Source: Ancistrus triradiatus (lineage: Eukaryota > Chordata > Actinopteri > Siluriformes > Loricariidae). From it: a DNA stretch of 64,000 bases. The notes beneath the pieces were generated by a model. The model was not told the origin of the DNA and made no database searches. It saw only the letters and a list, made by a program, of their open reading frames with translations. This document shows, piece after piece, positions 11,670 through 23,423 of this stretch (its first letter is position 1; the number at the start of each line of letters is the position of its first letter). The position numbers and the translations under genes are program-made. The DNA is taken from NCBI GenBank assembly GCA_025084515.1, contig JAJAGP010000331.1, positions 411,143 through 475,142 on the forward strand, given 5' to 3'.

Positions 11670-11850
11670 CTGGATGAAAAAAGAATTTTAATTGCATGCA
11701 AGGTGCCTAAACACAGCGGAGTAGAAGTTCAAGGCTATCGTTTAACAAGCTTATTAATCTGTGATAAGCATCTTACCTCAGCGCTCGCTCTGACTAGATC
11801 TCTCAGATGATCGCGGAGTGCTTCTGAGTGACTTCAGTCTCGATGAGCTA
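11670..11850 (-). promoter_or_regulatory. prf1: Untranslated first exon and 5' intron of perforin gene B
   Basis: On the minus strand a donor GAG|GTAAGATGC ends an exon at 11777. An acceptor ending at 11670 (TTTTTTCATCCAG) precedes the start codon. This defines a 107-bp 5' UTR intron, 11776-11670. The untranslated exon probably begins near 11845, where a weak TATA-like TACAAATAG sits at about 11849-11857. The splice signals are seen; the transcription start is inferred. Confidence 0.55.
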
Positions 11851-12129
11851 TTTGTACACATCTGGAGGACATGGGCTTGACGTGTGAAAAAAAAGTGTTG
11901 AATAATTCATCCTGTGAAAGAGTGTCACTTGATGGCCATATGATAATCAGTGCTCACTGTATATCGCACCACAACAAGTTTTCACCAACATTTACCAACC
12001 AGTGTCAAAATATGAAATGGAATTTTTTTTACTGAAATTACTGTCATTGCCTTAGGTCAACAAAGTGCCATCTCAGATTGGCACAGACTAGGAAACCTGA
12101 TGGGTTTAGAGAATCAAAACCGATATACG

Positions 12130-12520
12130 CTTATTAGGTACACATCATTGTTTCATTGTCCATTTCCACATAGAAGACCTTTTGTAGTTCTGTAATTACA
12201 GACTGTAGTCCATTGTTTCTCTGCATACCCTGTTTATCCTCTTTACTCTGTACTCTAATGGTCAGGACGCCCACAGGGCCAGCACAGATCAGGTCCTGTT
12301 TGGGTGGTGGATCATCTGCTGCTGGAGTTTTAAACACCTCAGTGTTGGTGCTGGACTGAAAGTAGTCTACCTAACAAAAATATCCAACCACCAGCGTCCT
12401 GTGAGCACTTAGAGGATGACGAACACAAACTGTGCAAGTGAGCTACTACTGGAACTGAACTTGTGGAGCTGAAAAAAGGACAAAGAGTGTAGAAACAAGG
12501 ACCTAATAAAGTCATTGGTG
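12130..12520. mobile_element. MITE-like repeat R6, copy 1
   Basis: The segment has blocks typical of a fish non-autonomous hAT-like repeat: ATTACAGACTGTAGTCCATT, GGTGGTGGATCATCTGCTG-type text, and an end with AAACAAGGACCTAATAAAGT. Related fragments occur at about 15.05, 16.5 and 27.03 kb. I assign the hAT type from general resemblance, not from a transposase. Confidence 0.45.
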
Positions 12521-13079
12521 AGTTTCATTTCCCCTCCTAAGCTTAACAAGTCTCGAAATCTGAATCCTGTTCCTGGCATCCTGTGAAATGTAAGTCATCT
12601 GACTTGATTCGACTTCTGCAATCTTCCTCTTGTTCCACCTGAGGTCTACAAGCTTCTAGTCCCATCCAGAGCCTATTCCTGCCGTTCTGCAGCCTATGCG
12701 CTTGCACTGGGTGGCAGGTGAAAGTAGAGGGCAGCAGGACTTTAAACACCTCTGAATGCCCTGTGTAGGGTCTGAGTGGGTGCAGGAAGTGATGTGTTCA
12801 GCATAAATTAGAGATCGCATCGGCATGGCGGCGGTCCATCTTGTTAAAACCAGTCGTCCATCTGTTTATATAAAACCGAGCCAGAACATATAGGACCAAA
12901 AACCTACAGGCTTCTGTTGTCATGCAGGTCCTTCTTCTACCGTCTGAATGCCTGAAGCTCATGTTCAGGTCATAAGTTGGCATGGCTTGCCCTTCTCAGA
13001 CCTACAGATCTACAGATTTACAATGTCCTACATCCACCAAGATCCTACTATTCACTTGCTAAGGCTTTATGGAGACGTA

Positions 13080-13215
13080 CATCTAGTCATTTAGCAGATT
13101 CCCTGATCCAGAGCGACTTACATTTGGTACAATCTTACAATCCTGGCTTAAGGACCCAACAGTGGCAGGGTGGGATTTGAAGCCTGGACCTTCTTGTCCA
13201 TATTCCGGTACTTGC
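13080..13215 (-). repeat. tRNA-derived SINE R3, copy 1 (reverse, partial)
   Basis: On the plus strand the copy reads tail first: CATTTAGCAGATTCCCTGAT, then GAGCGACTTACA, AAGGACCCAACAGTGGCAGG, and a degraded B-box region (GGGATTTGAAGCCTGGACC). This matches the fuller copies at 20.8 and 26.7 kb. Confidence 0.6.
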
Positions 13216-13429
13216 TTGTAGGAGCCGTACAAGTTCCTGAATTGGCCCTATCTGAGTGTGTGACTAGTTTTGATGTAGCCTTGTGTCTGTCAATAAAAAG
13301 CCATTGATGTTGAAAGCGACGTTAAATAAACCAGACAAGCAAACAAACGAAAGCACAAGGACAGTGAAATGTAAAGCAGCTGCTTCAAAGAAATAACGTA
13401 GTAAAGAATAAAGAGTCGAGTCATACTTC

Positions 13430-13520
13430 TTCTCCACTTAATCCGGACACATGGAGGACCCAGACCACTCCACCTGGGATTGAACCCAGGACCTTCTCGC
13501 TGTGAGGTGACACAGTGTCC
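13430..13520 (-). repeat. SINE-like repeat R4 fragment (reverse)
   Basis: The minus strand reads TCACCTCACAGCGAGAAGG then TCCTGGGTTCAATCCCAGG, a tRNA-like B box followed by the R4 body also seen at 48.42-48.68 kb. It is partial. Confidence 0.5.
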
Positions 13521-14719
13521 AAATGGACTGTACTGAAGTGTAACGTGGCTGATCAGGTGACCTGAGTTGAGTATTGTACATGTGCAAATGTGCAAAGGTA
13601 TTTTGAGTGACTTGTGTTTGTATTTGTGTTTATTTGTGTGTTATTGAGGTATTCGTGGCTGTTTAAAGTCCATATGCCTGAGGAAAGAGGGTAACCACTG
13701 GAGAAGATGATGGTTAGCATGGTGAATGTCCTTGATGATCCGATTAGGAGTACCTGCTGGAGTAGACATCCTGCAGTGCTGTCCTGATGATCTGCTCGGT
13801 GGATCAGATCCCTCTATGGTGAACTTTCTTGTCCTGTAAGCTGCAACTGCTGTACCAGGCAGTGACACTCCCGGAAATAACAGACACCGAAGTTGTGAAG
13901 AAGGTTTTCTGCAGTGCTTTTTAGATCTTGAATTTCCTCAGCCGCCTGAGGCGATGCAAGCTTCTGTGCCTTCTTCACCAGGGTGGTACTGAGTGCTCTG
14001 AAAGCTTTACTGCTCTATTACAATTTGTCACATAATTAATGAGTTGCTCTTATTTTACTCACAGGTCACATGTTTACGTTCACTAGGTTCAGTATGATAA
14101 GGACAGAGCCTTTATTTCCCCATAGTGGCCTCACACATCCTGCCTACAGCTGATATGGTCCATGACTATTAAGCTTTTACAGCCTTTATGACTTGGTGAC
14201 TATTAATGATTCAGACCAACCAAGTGTGAGACTTTAAATTCATCACTATCAGGAACTGTATACCATTTCCAGCTCTGCAACTAACTCACATTCACAGTGT
14301 TTAATGCTGTCAGTGTGACAAGAATCAGCTCCAAACTTAACCAGCGTGGTTCAGCACTCCTCGAGTTGGGACCAAATCAGGGACTCCCACGTCATATAGA
14401 CGTAAAATACATTTTCGTGTTATTGATACTTTTATTAGTGCACGAGTCCAGCCATTTTCTTGCTCTGCTTCACCAAGTTGTTACCTTTCACAGAATGATT
14501 GCCAGCATTCTGAAAGGATATTACTATTTACTTTTGTATTTACGTTCTTATTGGATCTTTATTACACATTATTCTGTTCTGCATTATCGCCTTTGCATTT
14601 TATAGCCCTTACTCTAAAGTGCTTGTTTTCTAAACCCCTAATTTGTGGTCTATGATTAATTTTGAAACCACTGTGGAAAAAAAAAACGTGTGTGACAAAA
14701 ATGTTTGTGGTAGGTAGGG

Positions 14720-14726
14720 TGATGTG

Positions 14727-14759
<33 letters not shown>

Positions 14760-14791
14760 GTGTGCGCGCGCGCGCGTGTGTGTGTGTGTGG
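14720..14791. repeat. (TG)n/(CG)n microsatellite
   Basis: A compound run of TG with GTGC and CGCG interruptions, about 70 bases long. The alternating purine-pyrimidine stretch, including GCGCGCGCGCG, is a classical Z-DNA-prone sequence. Confidence 0.9.
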
Positions 14792-15049
14792 ACTCACCAG
14801 TAGCGTGTATGACTCTGTTCTTCTAAACTCAGCAGAACAGGAAGAATATATTTAGTCCATCACTAATGTGTACACTACATCAGTCAAGATTAAATTTATG
14901 TCGATTATATATCATTACGAATTTAAAACACGCACAAAAGACACGAATATGTAACTATATACTGGAGTGAAATGATACTGCTCCATTAATACTAAAAGTT
15001 AACAAACTAAAACAACATGAATCTTGAAGAAGCCTTTTTTAAGTACAGT

Positions 15050-15190
15050 ATACACCGAACAGCCAACATTAAACCCAGCTCCTCCTTTCCACACTCCTTA
15101 TCCAATTTATCAGCTCCATTTCCCATATAGCTGCATTCTGTAGTTCTTCAGTGACAGACTGTAGTCCATCTGCATACTTTGTTAACCCTC
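15050..15190. mobile_element. MITE-like repeat R6 fragment with terminal block
   Basis: It begins with the terminal block CCGAACAGCCAACATTAAA and continues with TTCAGTGACAGACTGTAGTC, in the same order as R6 elsewhere. One end only. Confidence 0.45.
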
Positions 15191-15600
15191 CTAGCACAGC
15201 TCCAGTAAAATAATGGGGATAAAATGTCAATTTTATCCTGGGTTGCTGAGCAGAACTAGAGAAGCCACACAAATTCACTACAAGTACTACATTTCCCATG
15301 ATGGCCGAACATCTTTCTAAAAATGCTTTCAGGCTTAGCCAATTTCTTTTGATTTTTCTCATGGAGTAACAGACAACCACAGATATTTGAAAGAAAGTCA
15401 GACACTCTGCAGATAAGGTCATGATAACTCACAACTCTATTTTTAGTTAATGCAGTTAATAAATTCTTTAGTGTTATTTTTTCTTCATAATTTGCCCACT
15501 TTAATGTTAAATCACTGCATGTATTTAGTCTTTAACAGCCTTATTTTAATGCACAGTTGTGCCCATACAGTTGATTGAAAAGCAGATGGGTACAGCTGTC

Positions 15601-15772
15601 CCAGGAAAAAATGTACTGTGAATTTTCATAGTAAAACTGTGAATTGCTTGACAGTTTTAATGTGAACTTTCACAGTTTGACCATGAAGTTCACAGCTCTA
15701 CTTTGAATTTTTGATGGTCATTTGGCCACTTCATGGTTCTACTGTGAAATTTCACAGTACATTTTTTCCTGG
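15601..15772. mobile_element. Short MITE with near-perfect terminal inverted repeats
   Basis: The first 32 bases (CCAGGAAAAAATGTACTGTG...) are the reverse complement of the last 32 (...ACAGTACATTTTTTCCTGG) with only two mismatches. The 172-bp unit has internal partial symmetry around 'CTGTGAA/TTCACAG' motifs and could fold almost entirely into a hairpin. It has no ORF. A wider GGGTAC/GTACCC pair at 15588-15593 and 15774-15779 may mark the true ends. No clear target-site duplication was found. Confidence 0.75.
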
Positions 15773-16499
15773 CGTACCCCACTAAATTCTGTAGTCTAGA
15801 AGTGCCCCTGGACTACAATCTCCCTTATGAAAATTAACCATGGTTTTCCCAAGGTGTGGTATTGATGTATTTTTTTGCTGGATAGAAAACTATGAGTTTA
15901 GTTTGGTTTATTTGTTCATTTAATGTCACATCAGTGGCTATTCATTACAGGAACAAGGTTGCATCGATACACAGTCATACCAGAGTGCCACCGTGCCACC
16001 CCTGAAAACTCTACCATGGTTTTCTGGCAGGTTGCTATGGTATCTCTATTACTACTTCTAAACTGTGTTTATAAGAAAGTGTGTTTTTAATTGTTAAGGA
16101 CAAACACTGTGGTCCTCTAGTAAATTTAGGTGAAACTCGTTCAGTTAGAGGAGATGCTGCAAAATTCTCTGTTTACACAAACGTTAGATGAGATTTGATG
16201 ACAAAACGAACGTTTATTTTACTGATGTTTTGTACTGTGTTTGAAAACCATGATACATGACCTAGCCCAGTATTGTATGATCAACTAGTATTGTATACTT
16301 TACTAAAACCGGCATATTCATATTAAAATCGTACATATATTCATATTAAAATCGCACATGCTGCATGTGTTTTATAATTGGTGTGAATGGAAATTGTAAT
16401 GCGATAAAGTCATGGATTTGAATACTGGGACAAAGTATTGTTCGAAACAACCATGGCTGTTATAAGCTACCATATTAAAACCGTGGCTAATTTTCGTAA

Positions 16500-16615
16500 G
16501 GGCTGTAATTGTAGAACTACAAAGTGCTTCTGTGTTGTAAGAGGAACTTGTAAAATGAACAAAGAGTGTGAAAACAAGGAAGTGTACCTAATAAAGTGAT
16601 CGGTGAGTGTATATT
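16500..16615 (+). mobile_element. MITE-like repeat R6 fragment
   Basis: It contains TTGTAGAACTACAAAGTGCT and ends with GTACCTAATAAAGTGATCGG, matching R6 termini near 12.5 kb. Confidence 0.45.
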
Positions 16616-16619
16616 CGGG

Positions 16620-18271
16620 GATCAGTACGCCATATGGTGGTGTTCGCTAGCCTTTATATTGTCGTAGCATAAGCATACAATGCAGTTTTGAACGTAGCCT
16701 CCAACTGATTCATTAACCCTGCGAATCGACTCGTTTGGAGAGTCGTTCAAGTGAAAGCGATTCGTTGGCGATTCTCGGTGTGCTGCACCGGAGTAAAGCC
16801 GTTGATGTGAGCACCGGTTTAGAGGATGCCAGCATGAAGACTTGTATGGCGTTTCAGGCGGATTGGTGGAGGTGATTTGTTTCGGAATTAACCGTTCAGC
16901 AGACTCGGATGTTGTGTCTCTTTGAAGCTTTGGGAGACTGAAGCAAGTGCAGGCTTTTATCCGGTTCCGTCCCTCGGTCTCTGTGTCCCTGTGTGCGGCG
17001 GCCCATAGCAGCACTGCAACGGACATGACCGCTGTGTTTCCGTTACGGGACGTTGGCTTGTGACTTTTTGGCCTCGTTTTGGGGAATCATTGGCCTTCTG
17101 TTATTTATTTGGTTAGAGATCTGACCGGGTCGTTAGCACTGGATTAGCAGGGGAGCTAACATGATATCAGGACCAGTGAATGAATGTGATTGAATGGAGA
17201 CTGACCGCAGCTCCGTGGCCTTTCCTATTGTTTATTTTTTAACTCTGCATCTCATAGTTTTACATAGGAATATTTATATGTCATGTACCATTATATCTCT
17301 CTATATTTATATCTCCAAAACCGCTAATGAACCTCTAAAGTAACATCATATCAATAAGATGATTCGCCGGTGCAAGTTATCCTGTAAAATACTTCGCCCA
17401 AACAAACGGTAATTATTATTTCATTACAGGGTTATAAAGGAAGACCTAATGACGCATCAATAAGGCAAGTTATCTCCAACGTCTGACTCCTAGTGTTATT
17501 TTTAAAGGCTTTAATGTAGGGTGAACCTGAATGAAGTCCCTTCTGTCTTTGTGCTTGAAGCCGGATTTTAGCAGATTTTAATCAGTGCTAACACTTTTAA
17601 TCAGATATACTTGAGTAGTCGAAATAAATATCAGTTTTAAAAGATTGGGAGAAGATTTCAGTACAGAACGCGAAGGCTGCTGACGGCCAGTAAGTCTTAA
17701 GTCCGGAGTCGACTCCGAATCTGTTCAGATTTGATTCTGAATTGATCACAGGTTCGCCCGTCCACGTTTTATGACCTCGTTTAACTTTTTGTTTGTGTCT
17801 AAATGAAGTGGCATTACACACGCGCGTTTGCACAAGCAATATGAATCAGAGAGTCGAGACAAGCTGAATGAACTTATCCTGGTACCTGTCTATCTCTCTG
17901 AGCCGAATCTTCACTGTGCAGAATCGACTCCGTCGCGTCGGCTCCTTCTCCCGTTCCCCATTATTAGGGAATCGGAGAATCGACTCCGTTTGGAATTTAC
18001 CCTCTGTCCTAGTGAGTGTAGCACCTTATTAGTGTTTATGCAAAGATTGTAAGCTATCTGGTGTGTCGCTACAGACCGGTGGAAATGTCGCAACGCTGCG
18101 TATGTGTTGTTTTAAAAGGCAAACGCTCCAGATAATAGTCGCTGAGGTCAGGCTTCCTCGACCGGCTTTCCGAGCTTTGGGCATAGCTGCAGGTTCCAGC
18201 CTCACATCCTAATGTCAGATGTGGCATTGATTCAGAGATTGTGTTGGGCTGTGTGTTGTGGTGTCAAAGCG
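16620..18271 (+). promoter_or_regulatory. paqr4: 5' flank and probable promoter region of paqr4
   Basis: The 1.6 kb before the paqr4 start codon is richer in CpG than the flanks. It carries repeated GAATCGACTC-type motifs (16723-16732, 17921-17930, 17977-17986) and a perfect 14-bp palindrome CGGAGTCGACTCCG at 17704-17717. No clear TATA box or initiator was identified, so the transcription start is unknown. A 134-codon minus-strand ORF at 16622-17026 has no recognisable domain and is not called as a gene. Confidence 0.4.
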
Positions 18272-21200
18272 ATGGCCTTCTTAAACGGACCCAGGCTGCT
18301 GGACTGGGCGAACTCTCCTCCTCACCTCCAGTTCAACAGATACGTGCTGACCGGGTACAGGCCCATTTCGTCGGTGCAGGACTGCATCAGGAGCCTCTTC
18401 TACCTGCACAACGAGCTGGGCAACATCTACACCCACGGTGAGTCCGAGTCAGGTCCATCCCTCCAGCTGCGGACCAGGTCTAAGGGTTCATGCTGCCACG
18501 GTTGGGCCCTTCAGCAAGGCCCCAAAGCCACATTTTCTGGTGCTGGTGCTAAAACTAAGTCTAGATCATTTGGAGGAGATTTCGGTCCAAAGTGCTGAGT
18601 TCGCTGATTTCCAGTGAGTCGTATGTCGACTCTTGATTCAGTTTGGCACTGATTCCACATTAGTTGCATGTCCAGTTTTTTACGGATTAACATTTGTTTT
18701 GAAGTAAAGTAAAGAGTCACATAATTCAGGAGTCGACTCGTGATTCATCACATGAGCTCAGCTCAGGCTGCTGACCACCAGTAAGTCTTAAAATCAGTGC
18801 CATTCGGTCGAGTAATCGATTCTGATTCGATTTAAAGTCGATTCTGCCACATAGGGTTTGCCTGTGCTGGATGATCCTCTCCTAAACTTTTTATCAGTCT
18901 GACTGTTTGAAGTTTTTCTCATAGTTTTTCTTGCTGATCATTTTTATTTAACTTCTGTTTATTTAAACTATTGCTGCAAAATTATTAATAAAGTAACATA
19001 GGTCAATGCTTACGTGTAACATCTAGGCCACCCAAGCAGGTTTGGGTCCCTTTGTGAGTCTTGGTCCTCCCAAGATTTGTTCCTCATAACTTTTAGGGAG
19101 TTTTTCCTTGCCCCTGTCGCCCTATGGCTTGGTCAGTTTGGGCTTCTGACGGAGATAATACAAAAGTGTAAAGCTTCTTATTTAGGGTAAGGTGAAGCTA
19201 CAATAGAGCATTTTGTTTACAATTTTAAACCTCGTTTCTGCATCGTATCACGATATATCGTCACACCCCTAATACACACCGTCTCAAAACAGATTACCAA
19301 AGAGCCAGAGGTACCAGTGGCAGGGAAAGCCCTTGTAAAAACTGAAAAAGAACTCAAAAGGGTAAACCAGGGCTCTGTGGAAGTTCCTGGAGAGCTTCTG
19401 GATGCCCAGATGAGATGATTCACTGCAGCAGGTCCAATCCTTTATCAGGACAAATGAAGGATCTCCACCTGCACGGTCAGAGTGAAGCACAGATAAATGT
19501 CTGACTGAGTGGAACACGAATCACCGTGTGAGTCATTCTGGGTGCAGTCGGCACATCCGGACTTTGTTAACCCCCTGTACTAATGACTAAACAAAGTCCA
19601 CAAAGGCGTTTGCCTGTCAAATGAGCAGGTGTTTGTTTTGTGGGTTCTGCCTTAGGGATGGGCGATCTGACAAAAATATCGTATCATGATATTATTACTG
19701 CTGTTTTCACGTTTGGACAGATCTGCAGCTGAAAACTAGGGGTGAGACGATCTGACTCTTTCAGTTCTGATACCGATACGATGCGTAAACTTTGAATATC
19801 GGTCGAACCCGATACGACCCGATCTTTTAACTTACTGAACACTTGAAGGCTTTGTTAAGGAAAAACTTAAGGTTCTTCAGACAAACATTAAGAAGTTCAT
19901 AAGAAAGTTCTTAAATGCAATTCTCAAAAAAGGTTCTCAGATGTAATCTTAACAATATCTTCATTGCTTTCGTATCTAGGCCACGCCGCATCTTGCAGCT
20001 TATGATGTATGGTGCGAGACTCATTTTGGTTTTGTTTTCACAGTATTTCTGTCACTGGGTTTAATCCGCTCAGAGGAAAAACATCATACCAGGGACACAC
20101 CAAATACTCAGCAACTGGAATTTTTTGGCTGAAAGTAGTAAATAAAAAGCACTTTCGGTGTTCGTGAATAACTGAAACGACCAAATAATTTATACCGAGC
20201 AACATTTATAGGTTTTGACAGTGGGTACAGTGTTCAGTGCTCAATGAATATTTAGAAACTGTAGCTTTGTAATTGTTTTTTCTTTGAGACACAAGAATAC
20301 ATTTAGGCAATGAAATGTATGCAGTGGTGGAAGAAGCCTTGCTAACTCCTATAGTGACGTGTGAGGCTATCGTAAGGTTAAGACAATCTTTAAGAACGTA
20401 ATGTTTTCAAGAATGCCACTTATTCTTAGGATAAGAGAGCAGCCTGTTTAATCTAAGAGCTGAATCAGGTAACATTGGGAATGGTATTTACTTAGGGGCA
20501 GGGTGGCTGTTCTACTTGGAAACACATTTTCCCAGAACAGGTTAATAAATATGAAATAAGTTACAAACCAAACCTGTACGGCTCCATCACTTACTCCCAT
20601 TTCTCTCCAGAGTTCCTCCGTTATTCTTTGTATTTTATCCACTTCCCCATAAATATTAGCACACTAATGCCGTGTGACTGCAGCTTTATGACGCAGGATT
20701 ATGCCAAAAGTTCATGAACTTCCCCTTAACAACAGGCTTTGTGGAGTTTGTATGAGAAGGAATGCAGTTACCACAACCTCTAACAAACCGAAATCAGCCA
20801 TGTTCCTGTCCAAACAACAAAAAAGAACACAATATCAGTGTACATTTACATTTACAGCATTTAGCAGACGCCCTTATCCAGAGCGACTTACAATTGGTAC
20901 AATCTTGGTACAATCCAAGCAATTGTGGGTTAAGGGTCTTGCTCAAGGACCCAACAGTGGCAGCTGGGCAGAGGTGGGATTTGAACCCTGGACCTTCTGG
21001 TCCATAGTCCAGTAACTTAACCGCTAGGCTACCACAGTCCTACCAAGTGTAGGTTGTGTGTGTGTTAATGTAGGCTGTATATATTTTATAGTGTAGGTAG
21101 TTTTTGTCAGTGTGGTGTGTGTGTTAGTGTAAGTAATGTGTGTGTGTTGGTGTGGATTGTGTGTACAGTATTATTTAGTGTAACTACTGTGTGTGTGTGA

Positions 21201-23390
21201 TAGTGTAAATAGTGTGTGTAAGTGCAGACTGTGTGTATTATTTAGTGTAAATCATGTGTGTTAGTGTTAGAGTACGTAATGTGACTCGGGTGGTAACGTG
21301 AGGAGGAGGAATCGTGCCCTCTACTGCCCTCTCCTGCCCTCTCCTGCCCTCTCGTGCCCTCTTGTGCCCTGTGTTGCCGCTTCTCCTTCCAGCTCTGCTC
21401 TTTGGCTCTCAGTGAGCGCTCAGGCCCATCCCTTCTCACACGCATCGAGCTGTAAATAAACCGTACACACACCCTTACACTCAGGCGTTCGATCCCTTCA
21501 GAATGACCTGGATTTTCTGCATTGTTTAATCTGAGTCATAGTAAAATCGAAATAACACCTAAAGCACCGACACACTTGTTACTGTACTGCATTAAACACA
21601 CATGTTGCTCTAAGTAAGTGAACCCATGTATTTAAGAGCAGCCCTGGTACGAACTGCTGGAGCAGGGGGGAGTCATACAGTCAGCATTCCAGTTCGTCCC
21701 GGTGCTGCTGGATGGGGTTGAGGTCATTGATCGGTGACGGAAAGTCCAGCTTCCTCCAAACTTTCCAATCAAAGCATGTGTTTTTGGAGCTTGATTTCTT
21801 TACGTGCCTGCTCTGTATGAATGGCCCTAGTTTGGTCATGTGTCAGATGGACAAAAGCGAACCTTATAGTCATAGCACCAAGGCTCCAGACTCGACTCAG
21901 ACCCGCATACGAAAGCCTACAAAGACTTGTATTCTACACACTCGAGCCTTGACCACCAGAGACTCTGGTCTCGACTTGGACTCGAACATTGAAGACTATC
22001 AAAAAGTTGTACGCTTTTGACTCAGACTTGTACACCAGAGCCTTGAGACTTGTGTGCTAGAGACTCGACTTAGATCCATATGGCAAATGATCTAGACTGG
22101 GCCCAGATTTGCTCTACAAAGCCTCAGGACTTTGTAGGGACTCAAGACTCAACTCGGACTCGCACACCAAACACTACAGAGACTTGCATGCTAGAGACGT
22201 GGGACCTGACTCGGATTTGTGTTCTAGGGACTTGACTCCAAAGAATACACACCAAAGAATTTCAACCGGACTCCAAAGACTACAAAGACTTGTACGCTAG
22301 GGACTCAAGACTCGACTTGGACTCGCATGACTTCAAAGACTCGTTTTCTAAAGACTCGAGACTTGACTTGGTCTTGCACATCAAAGACCTAGATCAGACC
22401 CACACAGCAAAAACTACAAAGTCTCCAGACTTGACTCAGACTCATACACCCCAGACATGAGGCTCAACTCCGACTTGCACAGAAGGGACCTGACTCGGTC
22501 TCACACACTTGAGATTTCAAAGACTTATATGGTAGAAGCTTGGAGCCACATACCCAAGAATCTGGACTGGACTCAGACTCACACACCTCAGACTATAAGA
22601 CTCGTACACTAGGGACTCAAGACTCGACTAGAAAGAAGCTAGACTGGACTCGGACCTGCAGACTACAGGCTTGTATGCCAGAGACTTGAGCCTCAACTCG
22701 GACTCTTACACACAAGGGACTCGCGCCTGAAACATTACATAAACTCGTACGCTAGAGACCCGAGACTTCTCTTGGACCAGCTGAGCTCCAGTGTGGCTTA
22801 GTGAAGATCAGACCAGGCCCCGGAGCCGCCCAGCAGGAGAGTTAAATCAGTACTAAGGTCGAACGTTGGGTAGAAAAATCAAAGCTGCGTACCTGTAACT
22901 GTACCGTCTGATGAGACGTAACGCTCTGTTATTCCCCTGTGACAGATGATCCGTGGCACTGAGGGCACAGGTGATCACATTTCCTCCACCGCATGATTAC
23001 GAGGCTTCAGCGCGTCATTAGCCGCCGCGGGTTCAGATTTCAGCATTACACGTAAAGCGCTTTTAATGTAACGCATTTGTTTCAGGCTCCCTGTTTAAGC
23101 TTCTGCAGCTGTTTTGTTTTCTGCTTTGTTGATTTAGCCTTTAAAAATGTTTACCATGCGAGAGCCCGGCATCTTTTTCTCTTGGCCCGGCCAACGTGAC
23201 CTGATTTAACTTGGAACTCTAGGATCGCGGAAATAACAGCTGTTATAAAGACAGGAATACGTTTACACTTAATTAATTCTATTAATAATACCAAATAATG
23301 ATTGTGTCATAATGCAATTACACTGTTGTAGTGATTATCATGTACAAGCAGATTAGTACATTCATTCAGCCTATTGCTATGTGCAGACAC

Positions 23391-23423
<33 letters not shown>

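Noticed and set aside
16622..17026. 134-codon minus-strand ORF in the paqr4 5' flank
   Set aside because: No domain, signal peptide or splice support; the CpG-richer composition explains the lack of stops.
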